This document shows, one piece after another, positions 19,971-29,806 of a stretch of 64,000 nt of DNA. Each line of letters opens with the position of its first letter. The first letter of the stretch is position 1. This stretch comes from Jaminaea rosea (taxonomy: Eukaryota > Basidiomycota > Exobasidiomycetes > Microstromatales). The stretch covers positions 992,001 to 1,056,000 of the forward strand of contig NW_020289977.1 of NCBI RefSeq assembly GCF_003144245.1, in the 5' to 3' direction. The position numbers were made by a program, and so were the translations under genes. The notes under the pieces are model-generated. The model did not search any database, had not been told where the DNA came from, and worked only from the letters and a program-made list of their open reading frames with translations.

Positions 19971-20457
19971 GTTGGGATCAGGGATGGATAAAGAGAAGGA
20001 CAGACCATCGTCTCAGCCTGCCTGCTCTGTTTTTGCCAGCTCATCGACGCCCTCCTCAACAACGGCAGCAAATTGCTCCCGTGATGGTGAGCGGCAAGCT
20101 CAGATGCCTGGCACGGCATCTTATCATGCTCAGGTCATGGAGAGGCAGCGAGATGCGTGAGCGAGGAAGAGATTGTTGCAGGGAGAATTGGCGGGCAGGA
20201 TGGACGATGGCGCGACGACCGTGGATCAAAGCTTCATCATGGGGAGATGGACGACGATATTAGACGATGCGACAAGCAGAGCATGGAGGAGAGATTCACG
20301 ATGAAGTGAGGCAGCGAGCGAGCGCAGAACGAGCACGTGAGGTGGTAGAATGTCTGTCGAGCATGTGGCTAATGACATGACGGTGACCGTATCGTCTACT
20401 GGTAGTGCCGAGACGTCCTCGCTCCCTCGAACTTGGGCCCTCGACGCTGCAGACTGC
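19971..20457. other. Spacer between SANT copies A and B
   Basis: About 490 bp lie between the copy A start codon and the last exon of copy B, both on the minus strand. The interval should contain the promoter of copy A. No protein-like frame was seen. Confidence 0.35.
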
Positions 20458-20898
20458 TCACATCTCGTCGATCTTCTGCGGCACGCATGGCACAACGCCG
20501 CGTCAGCTCGTGTCGCATGAACCCAAAGCTGAGGACGCACCTTGAGCAAAGCAGGCAGAAGTTGTTGTCGCCACTGGTCGGAGCATTGCGTAGATGTCCT
20601 GCCAATTTGCTCGGCCACATGGTTACACCGCACCTTTGCTGCACCGTGAAGCATGGCTTGGAAGAGCTGTTTCTTCATCTGAGGCTGGGGAGAGGTGAGG
20701 ACGGGTTGCAAGCATGAGCCGGTGCCCTTGCGCTGGGGGAATAGCAAGACTGCTGCTCACCGTTCAACCACCTGCCTTGCGGGGCGAGCCGTTGCTGCTT
20801 ACAGCCTCTGCCTTGGTAGCGCGCTTGCGTTTCTTGTTGGGCGAGGTCTGCGTGGGAGTCATCTTGGCAGCTTTGACCTCCTTGGCGGGCGTGGCCTT
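20458..20898 (-). pseudogene. Broken SANT/Myb-like gene, copy B
   Basis: Read on the minus strand, recognisable segments are 20898-20761 (KKRKRATK linker), 20684-20541 (48-residue SANT core: LFQAMLHG, NHVAEQIGRTSTQC, DQWRQQLLPALLK) and 20475-20458 (KIDEM then stop). Exon borders and core length equal those of copy A. The codon matching the first SANT tryptophan (TGG in copies A and C) is TGA at 20766-20764, two codons before the donor site, so the protein would end before its domain. No acidic first part beginning with Met was found in frame; the only upstream in-frame ATG is at 20862. The call is pseudogene, unless an unseen splice path skips the stop. The core itself is otherwise intact, suggesting recent inactivation or read-through; that is inference. 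Confidence 0.6.
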
Positions 20899-21294
20899 CT
20901 GTGGCGGGGATGGAAGGATAGACGAGAGAGGGAAGCCATGCGAAGATGGAGCAGGTCTGCCCCCAGAAAGGGAGCAGACCTCGCTTTGTCAAGTCGAGCG
21001 TCCGTTCCTTGATGAGAACGGGAGCGGCACCTCATTGCTGATGAGATAGCGAGCCCGCCCGACCTCATCTCATACCTCGCTTTACGAAGCTGGGACATCG
21101 AAAAGGCGAAGGCAAATGATGGGAAGGAAGGACCACGTAAAAGCCGTCGAGACAAATAATCTGTTTGATTGGGCTGTCGACAGAGTCGCTGAGAATTCAC
21201 ACAGGCGATGCGAGGAGAGCTGAAAAGGTTGCAGCGCACATATGACGAGGTGATGACGGAGGACGAGTGAGGCTGCTCAATGACAGCGGGCAGC
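20899..21294. other. Spacer between SANT copies B and C
   Basis: About 400 bp. A frame starting with MSQLRKAR near 21098 (minus strand) precedes a possible GTATGA donor and could be a remnant first exon of copy B, but the phase does not fit the next segment. Nothing else was recognised. Confidence 0.3.
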
Positions 21295-21834
21295 TCAGCA
21301 GCTGTCCTCGATGAACTACAAGGGGAGTGGAATAACAGCGAGGGGTCAGCGCCTTCCTGCTTCTGCATTGAGATCCTCTGAAGCTGGCCACCGAGCGCCG
21401 CACTTGCCTTGATGATCTTCTTCTCCATGGTGTCGCGCCAAATAGCGTAGCACAGCTTCTTAGTCTTGCCCGTCTTCCGAGTGAGCTCGTCCCAGTCTAT
21501 CTCGCTAGGCTGCTTGACGTGATGCTTGAAGACGGCCAACTTGGCTTCTTTCTACGCGACGGGTAGGCGATGAATGTGGCAAGGGTCAGCCTGGTGATTT
21601 TGAGGTTTGGTGGCCGGCTCTGCCCTTGGTCTGCGTACTGGCCGTCCAGACACCATTTCCGGTCGTGGGCTTTCGCTTGCTCGACGAGGATGAAGCAACG
21701 CCGTAGTCATCCTCTTCGTCGTTGACAGGCTTGCGTTTCTTACCTCTGGGCGATGGTGAGCTCTTGACATCTGGCTTCTTATCCTCATGCGAGACACCGT
21801 CGCGCTCGTTGTCGATGTACTCGGTGTCTGACAT
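21295..21834 (-). CDS. Small SANT/Myb-like protein, copy C
   Basis: Three exons on the minus strand: 21834-21639, 21547-21408 and 21315-21295, with introns of 91 and 92 bp; 118 residues. It starts MSDTEYIDNE, similar to MSETDSDKYE of copy A, has the basic KKRKP patch, and ends exon 1 at GVWTA. The SANT-like core (KLAVFKHHV, EIDWDELTRKTGKTKK, CYAIWRDTM) again spans 48 residues after WT, and the last exon reads FIEDSC. The second intron uses a GC donor (GCAAGT) with a normal AG acceptor. The first splice junction was placed to give AKAKLAVF, which restores the same spacing as copy A; a TAG three to four bases upstream is an alternative acceptor. Nuclear role inferred only from the fold. Confidence 0.65.
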
Positions 21835-22166
21835 GTTTGTGTTCGTATGTGATGCGAGCAAGTCTTGTAGGAGATGAGGAGGTTGAGAGTCACTTGAAGG
21901 CGTCGGCCCTTGACCAGATTGGAAGGAGGCTGTGAGAGCGGCAAGTGATTGGGATGGAGCAGCTGCTTCATTGAGCTCTCGGGCGGCCCGTTTCGTTTGG
22001 AGACCAGGGCCAGGGTTCTGGTGAGGGGCGAGCGGACGTTGGCTGCCCTCATCGAGCTCACCGCCGAGCTGAAGATTGGCTAGGTCATTTCCCCGCCAAC
22101 CTCCTGCGCCTGACACCACAGGACTGCGAGTGAAGTTGCAGGCACACCTGACCTCTGCCTTCCAAC
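21835..22166. promoter_or_regulatory. Divergent promoter between SANT copies C and D
   Basis: The 332 bp separate the start codons of copies C (minus) and D (plus). The frame of copy C is open upstream across most of it but contains no ATG, so it is treated as non-coding. Confidence 0.4.
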
Positions 22167-22616
22167 ATGGTCCCGAAGACTTCCGTGAAAAGTGAAGCTA
22201 CCCTGAGTCACGGCAGCAAGAGAAAGAAGCGGGACGAGGACGAGGATGAATTTGATGGGGATAAGGATGGGCCTCACTCCTTCACAGTGAGTCTGATCCC
22301 AGCGCTTGGGCTCACGTGAGCCGAAAGAGTAGAACCTGACGCTCTCTGCCGCCCTTCAACGTGCATAGCCCGAAGAGGACCTAGTCATCTTCGACAATCA
22401 ACACAACCTCGATGCGGCTGCTCAGATCCTGGGCCTCAAGGTGGACCAGATCAGGCGTCGTTGGAAGAAGCGTCTGTTGCCCAAGATCCGCGCGGTGAGT
22501 CCAGCGCGAAGCACGAGGAGCCATCATCGTAGGACGACTACCCGCAGCGATGCTGATTCTTTGCTTTGCTGTTCCTGGCATTGCAGGCCATTGCTGCCGG
22601 GACGGTGCAGGGTTGA
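22167..22616 (+). CDS. Small SANT/Myb-like protein, copy D
   Basis: Three exons: 22167-22286, 22369-22494 and 22587-22616, with introns of 82 and 92 bp; 91 residues. The basic/acidic linker (SKRKKRDEDEDE) ends in HSFT, where other copies have a tryptophan before Thr. Exon 2 gives a shortened SANT core of 42 residues (PEEDLVIFDN, AAAQILGLKVDQIRRRWKKR, LLPKIRA), and exon 3 reads AIAAGTVQG. Exon order, splice points around Thr and after the third helix, and the LLP motif match copies A and B, although this copy is on the opposite strand. Function unknown; a DNA-binding role is inferred from the helix-turn-helix-like core and basic residues. Confidence 0.65.
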
Positions 22617-22782
22617 TAGCTGAGGAGCCAAGTCGAGACGCGAGGTTGCAGCGGACAGAGGCTGCGAGGCGAGTGGAGGGCGAAGGCGGACTGAGAGGTT
22701 GATGCAGCTCCATTTGTACATCCATCCATCCATTCTATCCTATCATTTTCATCTCCATTGCGACTCGAGCGTCTGAGTGTAG

Positions 22783-24294
22783 ATGTCTACTAGGCGCAGC
22801 GCTCGAGCTGCTGCCGTGGCGTCAAAGCGCATAATAGCCGCCAGCCCCAGCGATGATGAGGCGGACGAAGCGGCCAGCGCGTCGAGCTCAGCAGCTTCGA
22901 TGTCCTCCGAGGGAGACGCGACGGAGGATGAATGGCAGCCAGAGAGACGTGGCAAGGGAAAGAGGCAGATGTCAAGCGACTCAGAAGAAGATGAAGAGGC
23001 AGGCAAGGAGCTCGGCGAGTCCAAGCCGAAGGCTGCCAAGGCTCAGCAATCAGCAAAGGGCAAGCGACTGCGCCGAGGAAAGAGCTCAGCACGGCCTGCC
23101 CGTGCATCGACGTCTGCGTCTGCCGACCTGGACGGAGACGATGTCGATTACGACGACGAGATGGACGAAGAGATGGAGCGCGAGGTCATGACCAAGCAAG
23201 CCGCGGATGCATGGGCTCAGGTGCGGGCGAAGAAGAAGGCCAAGCAGACAGGCGAGCCTACATCCAACGGCGAGAATGCCGAGCCTTCATCCTCCTCAAC
23301 TGCAGCATCAGCGGCAGCGTTGCCCAGCGCAGCTGTCACATCCTCCTCAAGGCCATCAACTGGCGGCAAAAGCAAATCCCTCAACTCGTGGCTTGGTCTA
23401 CCATCTCTCCCCAACCCCACCTCACCAATATCCGCGCGGGTGATGGACCGCGACTCCCTCTTCATCGGCTTCGTCTACCCAATTACTTCCTCAAGCCCTG
23501 CTGCGTTGGCGCGCATCCTGGACCACCTGTCCAACGAGGTACACCCCTCACTCCCCTCAAACATTTTCCCCACTGCCTTCTCTCACTTGGACCCGAGGAG
23601 AAGAGGTAGCTCGCACGATGTACAAGCATGGCGATGTTTAGCGCTCAAACGCGGCCGTGACGGGTTGGGCGGGCCGAACGACTATGGTCTAGAGGAAGGA
23701 AGCGACGATGATGGGGAGCGCTGGGGTGGAGATCGAGTGCTGAAAGCCATGCGCGAAGTAGGTGCGGTGGATCTGCTAGTCGTGGTCAGCAGGTGGTACG
23801 GTGGCACCAATCTGGGACCGGTGCGCTTCGATCATATGAGGACGTGCGCGAGGGAGGCTTTGAAGGCACATATGGATGAGGAGGCGCTTGGACCGTTGAG
23901 AGAGGAGTTGAGTGGATTAGACGGGGAGATTGCGCGCTTGCGAGGGCAGGGAGCTGCAACAGCTGCCTCGTATGCGGACCTGGACGATCTTGATAAAGCG
24001 CAGCGCCTTGTGACGGCCAAGAAGAAGACGGTCGAGCTGTTGGCCAAGCGCAAGGCAGCAGCATCGGCGCCGACCAAGCCAGTCTCACCGCAGGCTTCTC
24101 ATGATGAAGCGCTGTCGAGCCAAGGGCCGGATCAGGCTGTCATTACCCCTCAGAAGGCCACTGCGACCAGAGAGGGGCCTGAAAAAAGCGACGCTCATGA
24201 TACCTCAGAAGTGGCGCACGCAGCTCATGAAGGACGAGACGGCGGCGATGTCGGAGGACAAGATGTCTTGGCCGGATGGGACGATCTAGCCTGA
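22783..24294 (+). CDS. IMPACT-domain (UPF0029) protein
   Basis: Single exon of 503 residues. The first 210 residues are charged and disordered, with acidic and Lys-rich stretches. An Impact_N domain occupies about residues 215-365: RVMDRDSLFIGFV, ARILDHL, DDGERWGGDRVL, and the highly characteristic VVVSRWYGGTNLGPVRFDHM. The remaining region is a Lys/Ala-rich possible coiled coil and a disordered tail ending AGWDDLA. Classical Yih1/IMPACT proteins carry an RWD domain before this domain and restrain the Gcn2 kinase; no RWD is visible here, so that role should not be assumed. Its 3' end converges on the chitin deacetylase gene. Confidence 0.85.
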   Translation: MSTRRSARAAAVASKRIIAASPSDDEADEAASASSSAASMSSEGDATEDEWQPERRGKGKRQMSSDSEEDEEAGKELGESKPKAAKAQQSAKGKRLRRGKSSARPARASTSASADLDGDDVDYDDEMDEEMEREVMTKQAADAWAQVRAKKKAKQTGEPTSNGENAEPSSSSTAASAAALPSAAVTSSSRPSTGGKSKSLNSWLGLPSLPNPTSPISARVMDRDSLFIGFVYPITSSSPAALARILDHLSNEVHPSLPSNIFPTAFSHLDPRRRGSSHDVQAWRCLALKRGRDGLGGPNDYGLEEGSDDDGERWGGDRVLKAMREVGAVDLLVVVSRWYGGTNLGPVRFDHMRTCAREALKAHMDEEALGPLREELSGLDGEIARLRGQGAATAASYADLDDLDKAQRLVTAKKKTVELLAKRKAAASAPTKPVSPQASHDEALSSQGPDQAVITPQKATATREGPEKSDAHDTSEVAHAAHEGRDGGDVGGQDVLAGWDDLA

Positions 24295-24593
24295 GTGAAG
24301 ACGGAAAATGATCAGCCCTGCATACCAATCAGCCCGAGCCTTGCCTTTGTCTGAGGTGTGTGAGGACAAGCCATGGGATGCGTCAGTCGTCAAAAGGGTG
24401 ATGTCACAGAGAGTCCATTGATTGAGTGTGCGAGAAATCAAGGGAGCGAGCCCAATTCTACAATTACGGATGCAGCGATGGTGAGGAACGGGGATGGCGC
24501 GAAGCAATGCAGGAGTAGAGCACGTAGGACGAATCCGAAAGGCGAAAACGGTGCGCAAGTGCGCAAACAGAGCCTGCTGTTGCGCCTCTCTCT

Positions 24594-26110
24594 CTATGCA
24601 AGAACAGCAGCGCCACCCATGACGACAGCGCCGATGAAGGCAAAGGCTGGGACGGCGAGGCCAGCAGCGCCGCTCGAGCCGGATGACGACGAGCCAGAGC
24701 TCGCGGCCTGGGCTGCGTTGGACTCGGACGCTGACGTGGGAGAGCCAGCAGCTTCCACGGCCGACGATCCACCGCCGTTCATGGGAGAGTAGGCGGCGTT
24801 GGAAATGGAGATGGCCGAAGGGGAGGGAACGCCCGAAGGCTCGATATTGCCCTTGACGTAATCCTTGAAGACAGGGTAGGTAATGTCCTCGGCGTACGGG
24901 TTGGTCCAGTTCATGCATGCCGTCAGGGGAACAACGTTGTTGAAGGCTTTGCTGATGTTCGGGTACTGCTCCATGGCGATGTCCATGGTGTCGCCGTTGA
25001 TCTCGTGGGTAAGGACGATGTTGCCGATCGTCTTCGATACATTGGCGATGATGGTGGCGTAGTTGTTCTCGATTGCGGATCGGGGCTTGTTTCCTTCCGG
25101 CTCGACCTGCCAGTCAGTCGTGTCCGCGGACCAAAGGATGGACTTAAGGCCAAGACCAGTAGCAATGGCACGTACACGGTCGTCAATGTCACCGTAGGGA
25201 GGACGCCAGCAGTCGACGGTGATGCCCATGACATCTTTGATCGCCTGTCGTCATGAACCAGTCGAGGCGGCAGCGAGAAGGATGGCGCGTACGAGTGAGA
25301 GGCGAAGGTAGAGGGCGAGAAGGGAAGGTCCTGTCAGTAGGAGCTCACTCTCTCAACGGCAGCATCGCGCGAACTGACCTTGGACGAGTAGTAGAGCTCA
25401 GCGAAGACTTGGTCGTCGGTGAGAGCAGTCATGTAAGGGTGCGAGAAAGTGTGCGAGCAGATGTGGTGGCCGTCGACAAGACCGCGTTGAGCCTGGAGGG
25501 GCCAGTCGAGTACGTTGGACCCAATGTAGAACATGGTCGCCTTTTGCTTCTTCTCAAGGAGGTAGTCATAGAAAGCGTTGTGCGAACAGTTGGGGCCGTC
25601 ATCGAACGTCAGGCCCCATGTAGAAGGCTCGTCACAGATAGTAATATCTGCGGGAAGCCCATCGTGCTTGGGAACATCACACTTCTGGCCGGCTTCGCCG
25701 AAAGTCCACCAACAGTCCGGGTCGCTCGAGTCGTAGTGAACGCTGGTGAAATCACCAGCGCGCGTTCCCTTTGGCGAGATGCCAGAAGGGATCGACTTCT
25801 TGATCGTGTTGAAGAGGTTCTGTGCGGTGGTGTCGTTAGATGGGATGGTTGCCGTCTGCCAGATGGTCGGGTAGTTGGGGATAATGGCGGCGACTTCGGG
25901 CACGTTATAGTAAGTGCACTGTCCCTTGGCGCTCTTGATCTGGCCCTCGGACTCTTCGGTTGGCGTGCTAGCAGCACGCTTCTTGTGCATCATACCGAGG
26001 TTGCGGCGGTTGGGAAGGTCGTGGCCACTTTGACCAGGCCCGCACGCAATGGCGGACGAGGCAAAGGTGACAACGGCAGCTGCCGTCGAAGCGGCGGTGA
26101 AGAAATGCAT
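24594..26110 (-). CDS. Chitin deacetylase, secreted, probably GPI-anchored
   Basis: Two exons on the minus strand: 26110-25379 and 25244-24594, with a 134 bp intron; 460 residues. It begins with a signal peptide (hydrophobic to about residue 22, IACG). The NodB polysaccharide deacetylase domain shows all five motifs: TFDDGP at residue 158 with the catalytic base and metal Asp, HTFSHP for metal His residues, RPPYGD, ADTTDW and IVLTHEI. A Ser/Gly/Ala-rich stretch and a final hydrophobic segment (VPAFAFIGAVVMGGAAVLA) indicate GPI anchoring. It deacetylates chitin to chitosan at the cell wall. The splice junction SSK|AIKDVMGIT fits the family. Many Asn-X-Ser/Thr sites are present. Confidence 0.93.
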
Positions 26111-27757
26111 GTCGATGAGTGAGAGCTCGAGTCGATTCTAGATGATGTGAATGAGGTGTTCGTTAGATGAGAAGATGGTGAGGAGAAAGAGTGTGAGTGA
26201 GCGCGTTGATGTCGCACGACTTAAAAGAAGAGGCGTGTGGAAAGAGCGGGCGGGATGAATGGGAATAGGAGGAAAAGATGAAAGGAGCGAAAAGAGCAAA
26301 GAGCACCAGGCTGTCCTTGCTGGCTTTTCAGAGTCGGGGTCCTTGCAATGACGGATGAGATCTGAGGGGGAGGAGAGGGCAGAGGCGCGTGTCGAACGAG
26401 CTCGAGCAACAATGGATCGGCGAGGGATGGGCCAGGGGGTGGCAGAGTTGAGCGCGAAGCGGACCGCTGCCGCGGCGCCCCCCTACCGTGCCGCGCCGGC
26501 GGCCGCTGTGCCACTGCGAAAGCCATTTCTGCCGGCCGCCGGTGCAGATCAAGCGCAACCTTCTGTTGCTATGAGCGGCAACGGCGGAACGGCAACAGAG
26601 GAGCAGCGCCTTCAATCGTACGTGAGGCTCTAGCGAGAAGTCCAAAACATCAAGCGTCGGACTACCGCCGGCGGATCGCGTCGCTGGCCAATCTTCGCTG
26701 TTGTGATTGATGATGCATCTGCGCTGATGCCGTCCGATCTGATGGAGCAGCAAGAGGGCAGTCGTTCCAAAGACACCGAAGGCAGTCTGACCCTACCCTC
26801 CGATATTGATTGTTCAAAGCATGGCGGCCGTGGTGGCATGCTTCCTGCCAGCATGAGTGAGCTTGCGACAAGCTTGCCGTTCTTGCATATCCGCGACAGC
26901 GTGGCAGCGTGTCTGGCCGGGGCAGCGAGGCATTGAGAAACAAAGCGAGCACCATCCTGCCCCGCCGGCACGGCAGGCGAGCCATGGAAGTACGAGGACA
27001 TCGGCGTCTTGTCCCATCCGCCGGAATGAGTAGCTGAATCTCCTTCTTTTAGCACATGAGAATGGCAACGCCTGCCAGGCAGGCCAGCAAGCACTCGGTC
27101 ATAACGAAGTACGAGCTCCGAAGATGGGGCCGAGTGTGAGGGCGCGTCGGCGAGAAAGGATGCGACAGCATCGTAATGGCACGGGATCGAAAGCGGCAAG
27201 CCGCGTCTGGTGAGGAGGGGCGTGGCAGCACGCACTCATGGAGATTGTGGAAGAGACAATGCTCAAATTGGAAACAATCCGCGGAATGGCCTCCTTCCTG
27301 GGGAAGATGCAGCACGAGCTCTGAGGACGCCTTGCGACGACTGGTGTTGCAGACCCGTGAGCGAGCTACGCACGAAGGTCATTGAGACGAATGAGCCAAG
27401 TCAAGCCATTTGTCTGAAAGCCGTTCCTCTCAAAGGCTGATGGAGACATGCTCGGCGCTCGGAGTCAGCCATGATATTGACGCTATTATTGAATCTTCAT
27501 CCTCTGTCTCACAATCAAGACCCTGGCGAAGGAGCCACAGCGCACCATCAAGCCGCCGGCGGCCGTCCGTGCGTGCGCGGCTGAACCGATGTGGTGGCGT
27601 CGACGATGCTTGGGCAGCCGTGGCTACCGCCTTCTCCTCTCCTGGGTCACGCTCTCAACAAACTCTCGGATCGCATGAAGTCAGATGAAATTATAACCAG
27701 AGTCACGACTGAACAGAAGCAGTAAACAAAGACGCTCCACGTCGTCACGACGCGCGC
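26111..27757. other. 1.6 kb stretch without a convincing gene
   Basis: This gap holds the chitin deacetylase promoter at its left end and the SDH1 3' region at its right end. Plus-strand frames give protein-like pieces: an Ala-rich frame from the ATG at 26412 to about 26630, VVIDDASALMPSD near 26700, and EETMLKLETIRGMASFL near 27250. They lie in different frames separated by stops. A good acceptor-like pyrimidine tract ends at 27052. I could not join them into a gene with consistent splice sites. It may be an unrecognised multi-exon gene, a decayed gene, or chance open frames in GC-rich DNA. Confidence 0.35.
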
Positions 27758-29806
27758 TTAGTACGTCCTCTTGAAGGGGGGCACCGTCTTGCACTCGTTC
27801 TCGTCGAGCGTGTTCATCACCACCGCACGGTAGCCCAGCTTGACCGGGTCCTTCTCGAGGTTCTGCCAAGAAAGGGTATGCTTCATCCATCCGTCCGGAC
27901 CCTCAGTTCCGTCCATCCTGTCCGGGTAGTCCTCGCGAGCGTGGGCACCACGGGACTCCTTGCGCGCCGCAGCGGATGTGACAGTCTGGATGGCACAGGT
28001 GAGCATGTTGCGCAGCTCGAGACCCTCGACCATGTCCGTGTTCCAGATCATGGAACGGTCTCGTACCGAGACGTCTTGCCAGGTCGACTGGACCTTCTTC
28101 ATCTTTTCACAGCCTTCGTCGAGGGACTTTTGCGTGCGGAAGACGGCAGCGTCGCTCTGCATTGTGCGTTGCATGTCGTTACGGATCTGAGCGACAGTCT
28201 TGTTGCCCGTCGAGTTGCGGAGCCAGTCGAGGTCGTTGATGGATTGAGCACCTTGGTCGCCCTTGAGCTCGCGGTGCGGCTTGCCGGGGGAGAGGTTCTC
28301 CTTGATGTGGTTGGCGCACGCACGGCCAAAGACGACGATGTCGAGGAGAGAGTTGGCGCCGAGACGGTTGGCACCGTGGACGGAGACACAGGCCGCCTCA
28401 CCAGCAGCGTAGAGGCCGGGGACTACCTCGTCCTTGCCGTCGGCAGTCTGGCGCAGTACCTCGCCGGTGTAGCGGGTTGGGATACCGCCCATGTTGTAGT
28501 GGACGGTGGGGAGGACGGGAATGGGCTCCTTCGTGACGTCGACACCGGCAAAGATGGCGGCCGTCTCGGAAATACCGGGGAGGCGCTCGTGGAGAACCTC
28601 GGGGGGAAGGTGGGAGAGTTGGAGGAAGATGTGGTCCTTCTCAGGGCCAACACCACGTCCCTCGCGGATCTCAATGGTCATCGAACGAGAGACGACGTCA
28701 CGCGAGGCCAGATCCTTGGCAGTGGGAGCATATCGCTCCATGAAGCGCTCACCCTCCGAGTTGAGGAGGTAACCGCCCTCACCACGCGAGCCCTCAGTGA
28801 TGAGGCAGCCAGCGCCGTAGATACCGGTGGGGTGGAACTGGACGAACTCGAGGTCCTGGAGCGGGAGACCAGCGCGCGAGACCATGGCCATACCGTCACC
28901 GGTGCAGGTGTGGGCTGAAGTAGCAGAGAAGTAAGCCTTGCCGTAACCACCGGTGGCGAGAACGGTCTTGTGCGAGCGGAAGCGGTGGATGGTGCCGTCC
29001 TCCTGGTTGAGGGCAATGACACCGACGCACTCGCCGTCCTCCATGATGAGGTCGAGGGCAAAGTACTCGATGAAGAAGTTGGTGTTGTGGCGGAGTGATT
29101 GACCGTAGAGAGTGTGCAGCATCGCGTGTCCGGTACGGTCGGCGGCAGCGGCGCATCGGTAGGCCTGCCCACCCTTACCGTAGTGAAGCGATTGACCGCC
29201 AAAGGCACGCTGGTAGATCTTGCCCTCCTTGGTACGGGAGAAGGGCAGACCAAAGTGCTCGAGCTCAATGACGGTACGGGGAGCCTCGCGAGTCATGTAG
29301 TGGATAGCGTCCTGGTCACCAAGCCCTGCGATGAAAGATGGACAGATCAGGTCAGTCCCTCGCGCTGTCACTGTATGCCTGCCTCGCCACCCGCTTGATC
29401 ACGTACAGTCGGAACCCTTGACGGTGTCGTACATGTGCCAGCGCCAGTCGTCCTCGGTCATGTTGCCCAACGCGGCATTGATACCACCCTGAGCTGCGAC
29501 AGTGTGAGATCGAGTAGGGAAGAGCTTGGTGATGCAAGCCGTGTTGAGACCAGCCTCTGCGAGACCGAACGCAGCACGCAGACCGGATCCACCAGCACCA
29601 ACGACGACGGCATCGTACTCGTGGTCGATGACTGGGTAGCCCTTTGCTGCATCGAGGGGTGTCGGTGCCTCCTTTGCACGGAGTGGCTGCGATGCAATGA
29701 TCTTGGAGACGGAGCGAGAAGAGGAGAAGCTGCGGGCTGAAGACGTTGCGGGCGCAGCGAGACGTGATGGTCCCGCCACTGAGCGTGACAGGTGACGGAA
29801 GATCAT
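27758..29806 (-). CDS. SDH1: Succinate dehydrogenase flavoprotein subunit, mitochondrial
   Basis: Two exons on the minus strand: 29806-29407 and 29325-27758, with an 81 bp intron; 655 residues. An Arg/Ser-rich presequence precedes the FAD-binding [18 protein letters not shown] and [14 protein letters not shown], whose His (residue 101) carries covalent FAD. The body includes [28 protein letters not shown]-like [35 protein letters not shown] and the C-terminal [13 protein letters not shown] with substrate Arg. The enzyme is the catalytic subunit of respiratory complex II, oxidising succinate to fumarate in the matrix. The junction restores [13 protein letters not shown]. It is head-to-head with cytochrome c1 across 385 bp. 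Confidence 0.96.

Noticed and set aside
21840-22119. N-terminal extension of SANT copy C
   Set aside because: The frame is open but lacks any ATG upstream of 21834, and MSDTEYIDNE aligns with the start of copy A.
27878-28918. Antisense open frame of 346 codons across SDH1
   Set aside because: It mirrors the SDH1 coding sequence and has no recognisable motif; it is a codon-bias shadow.
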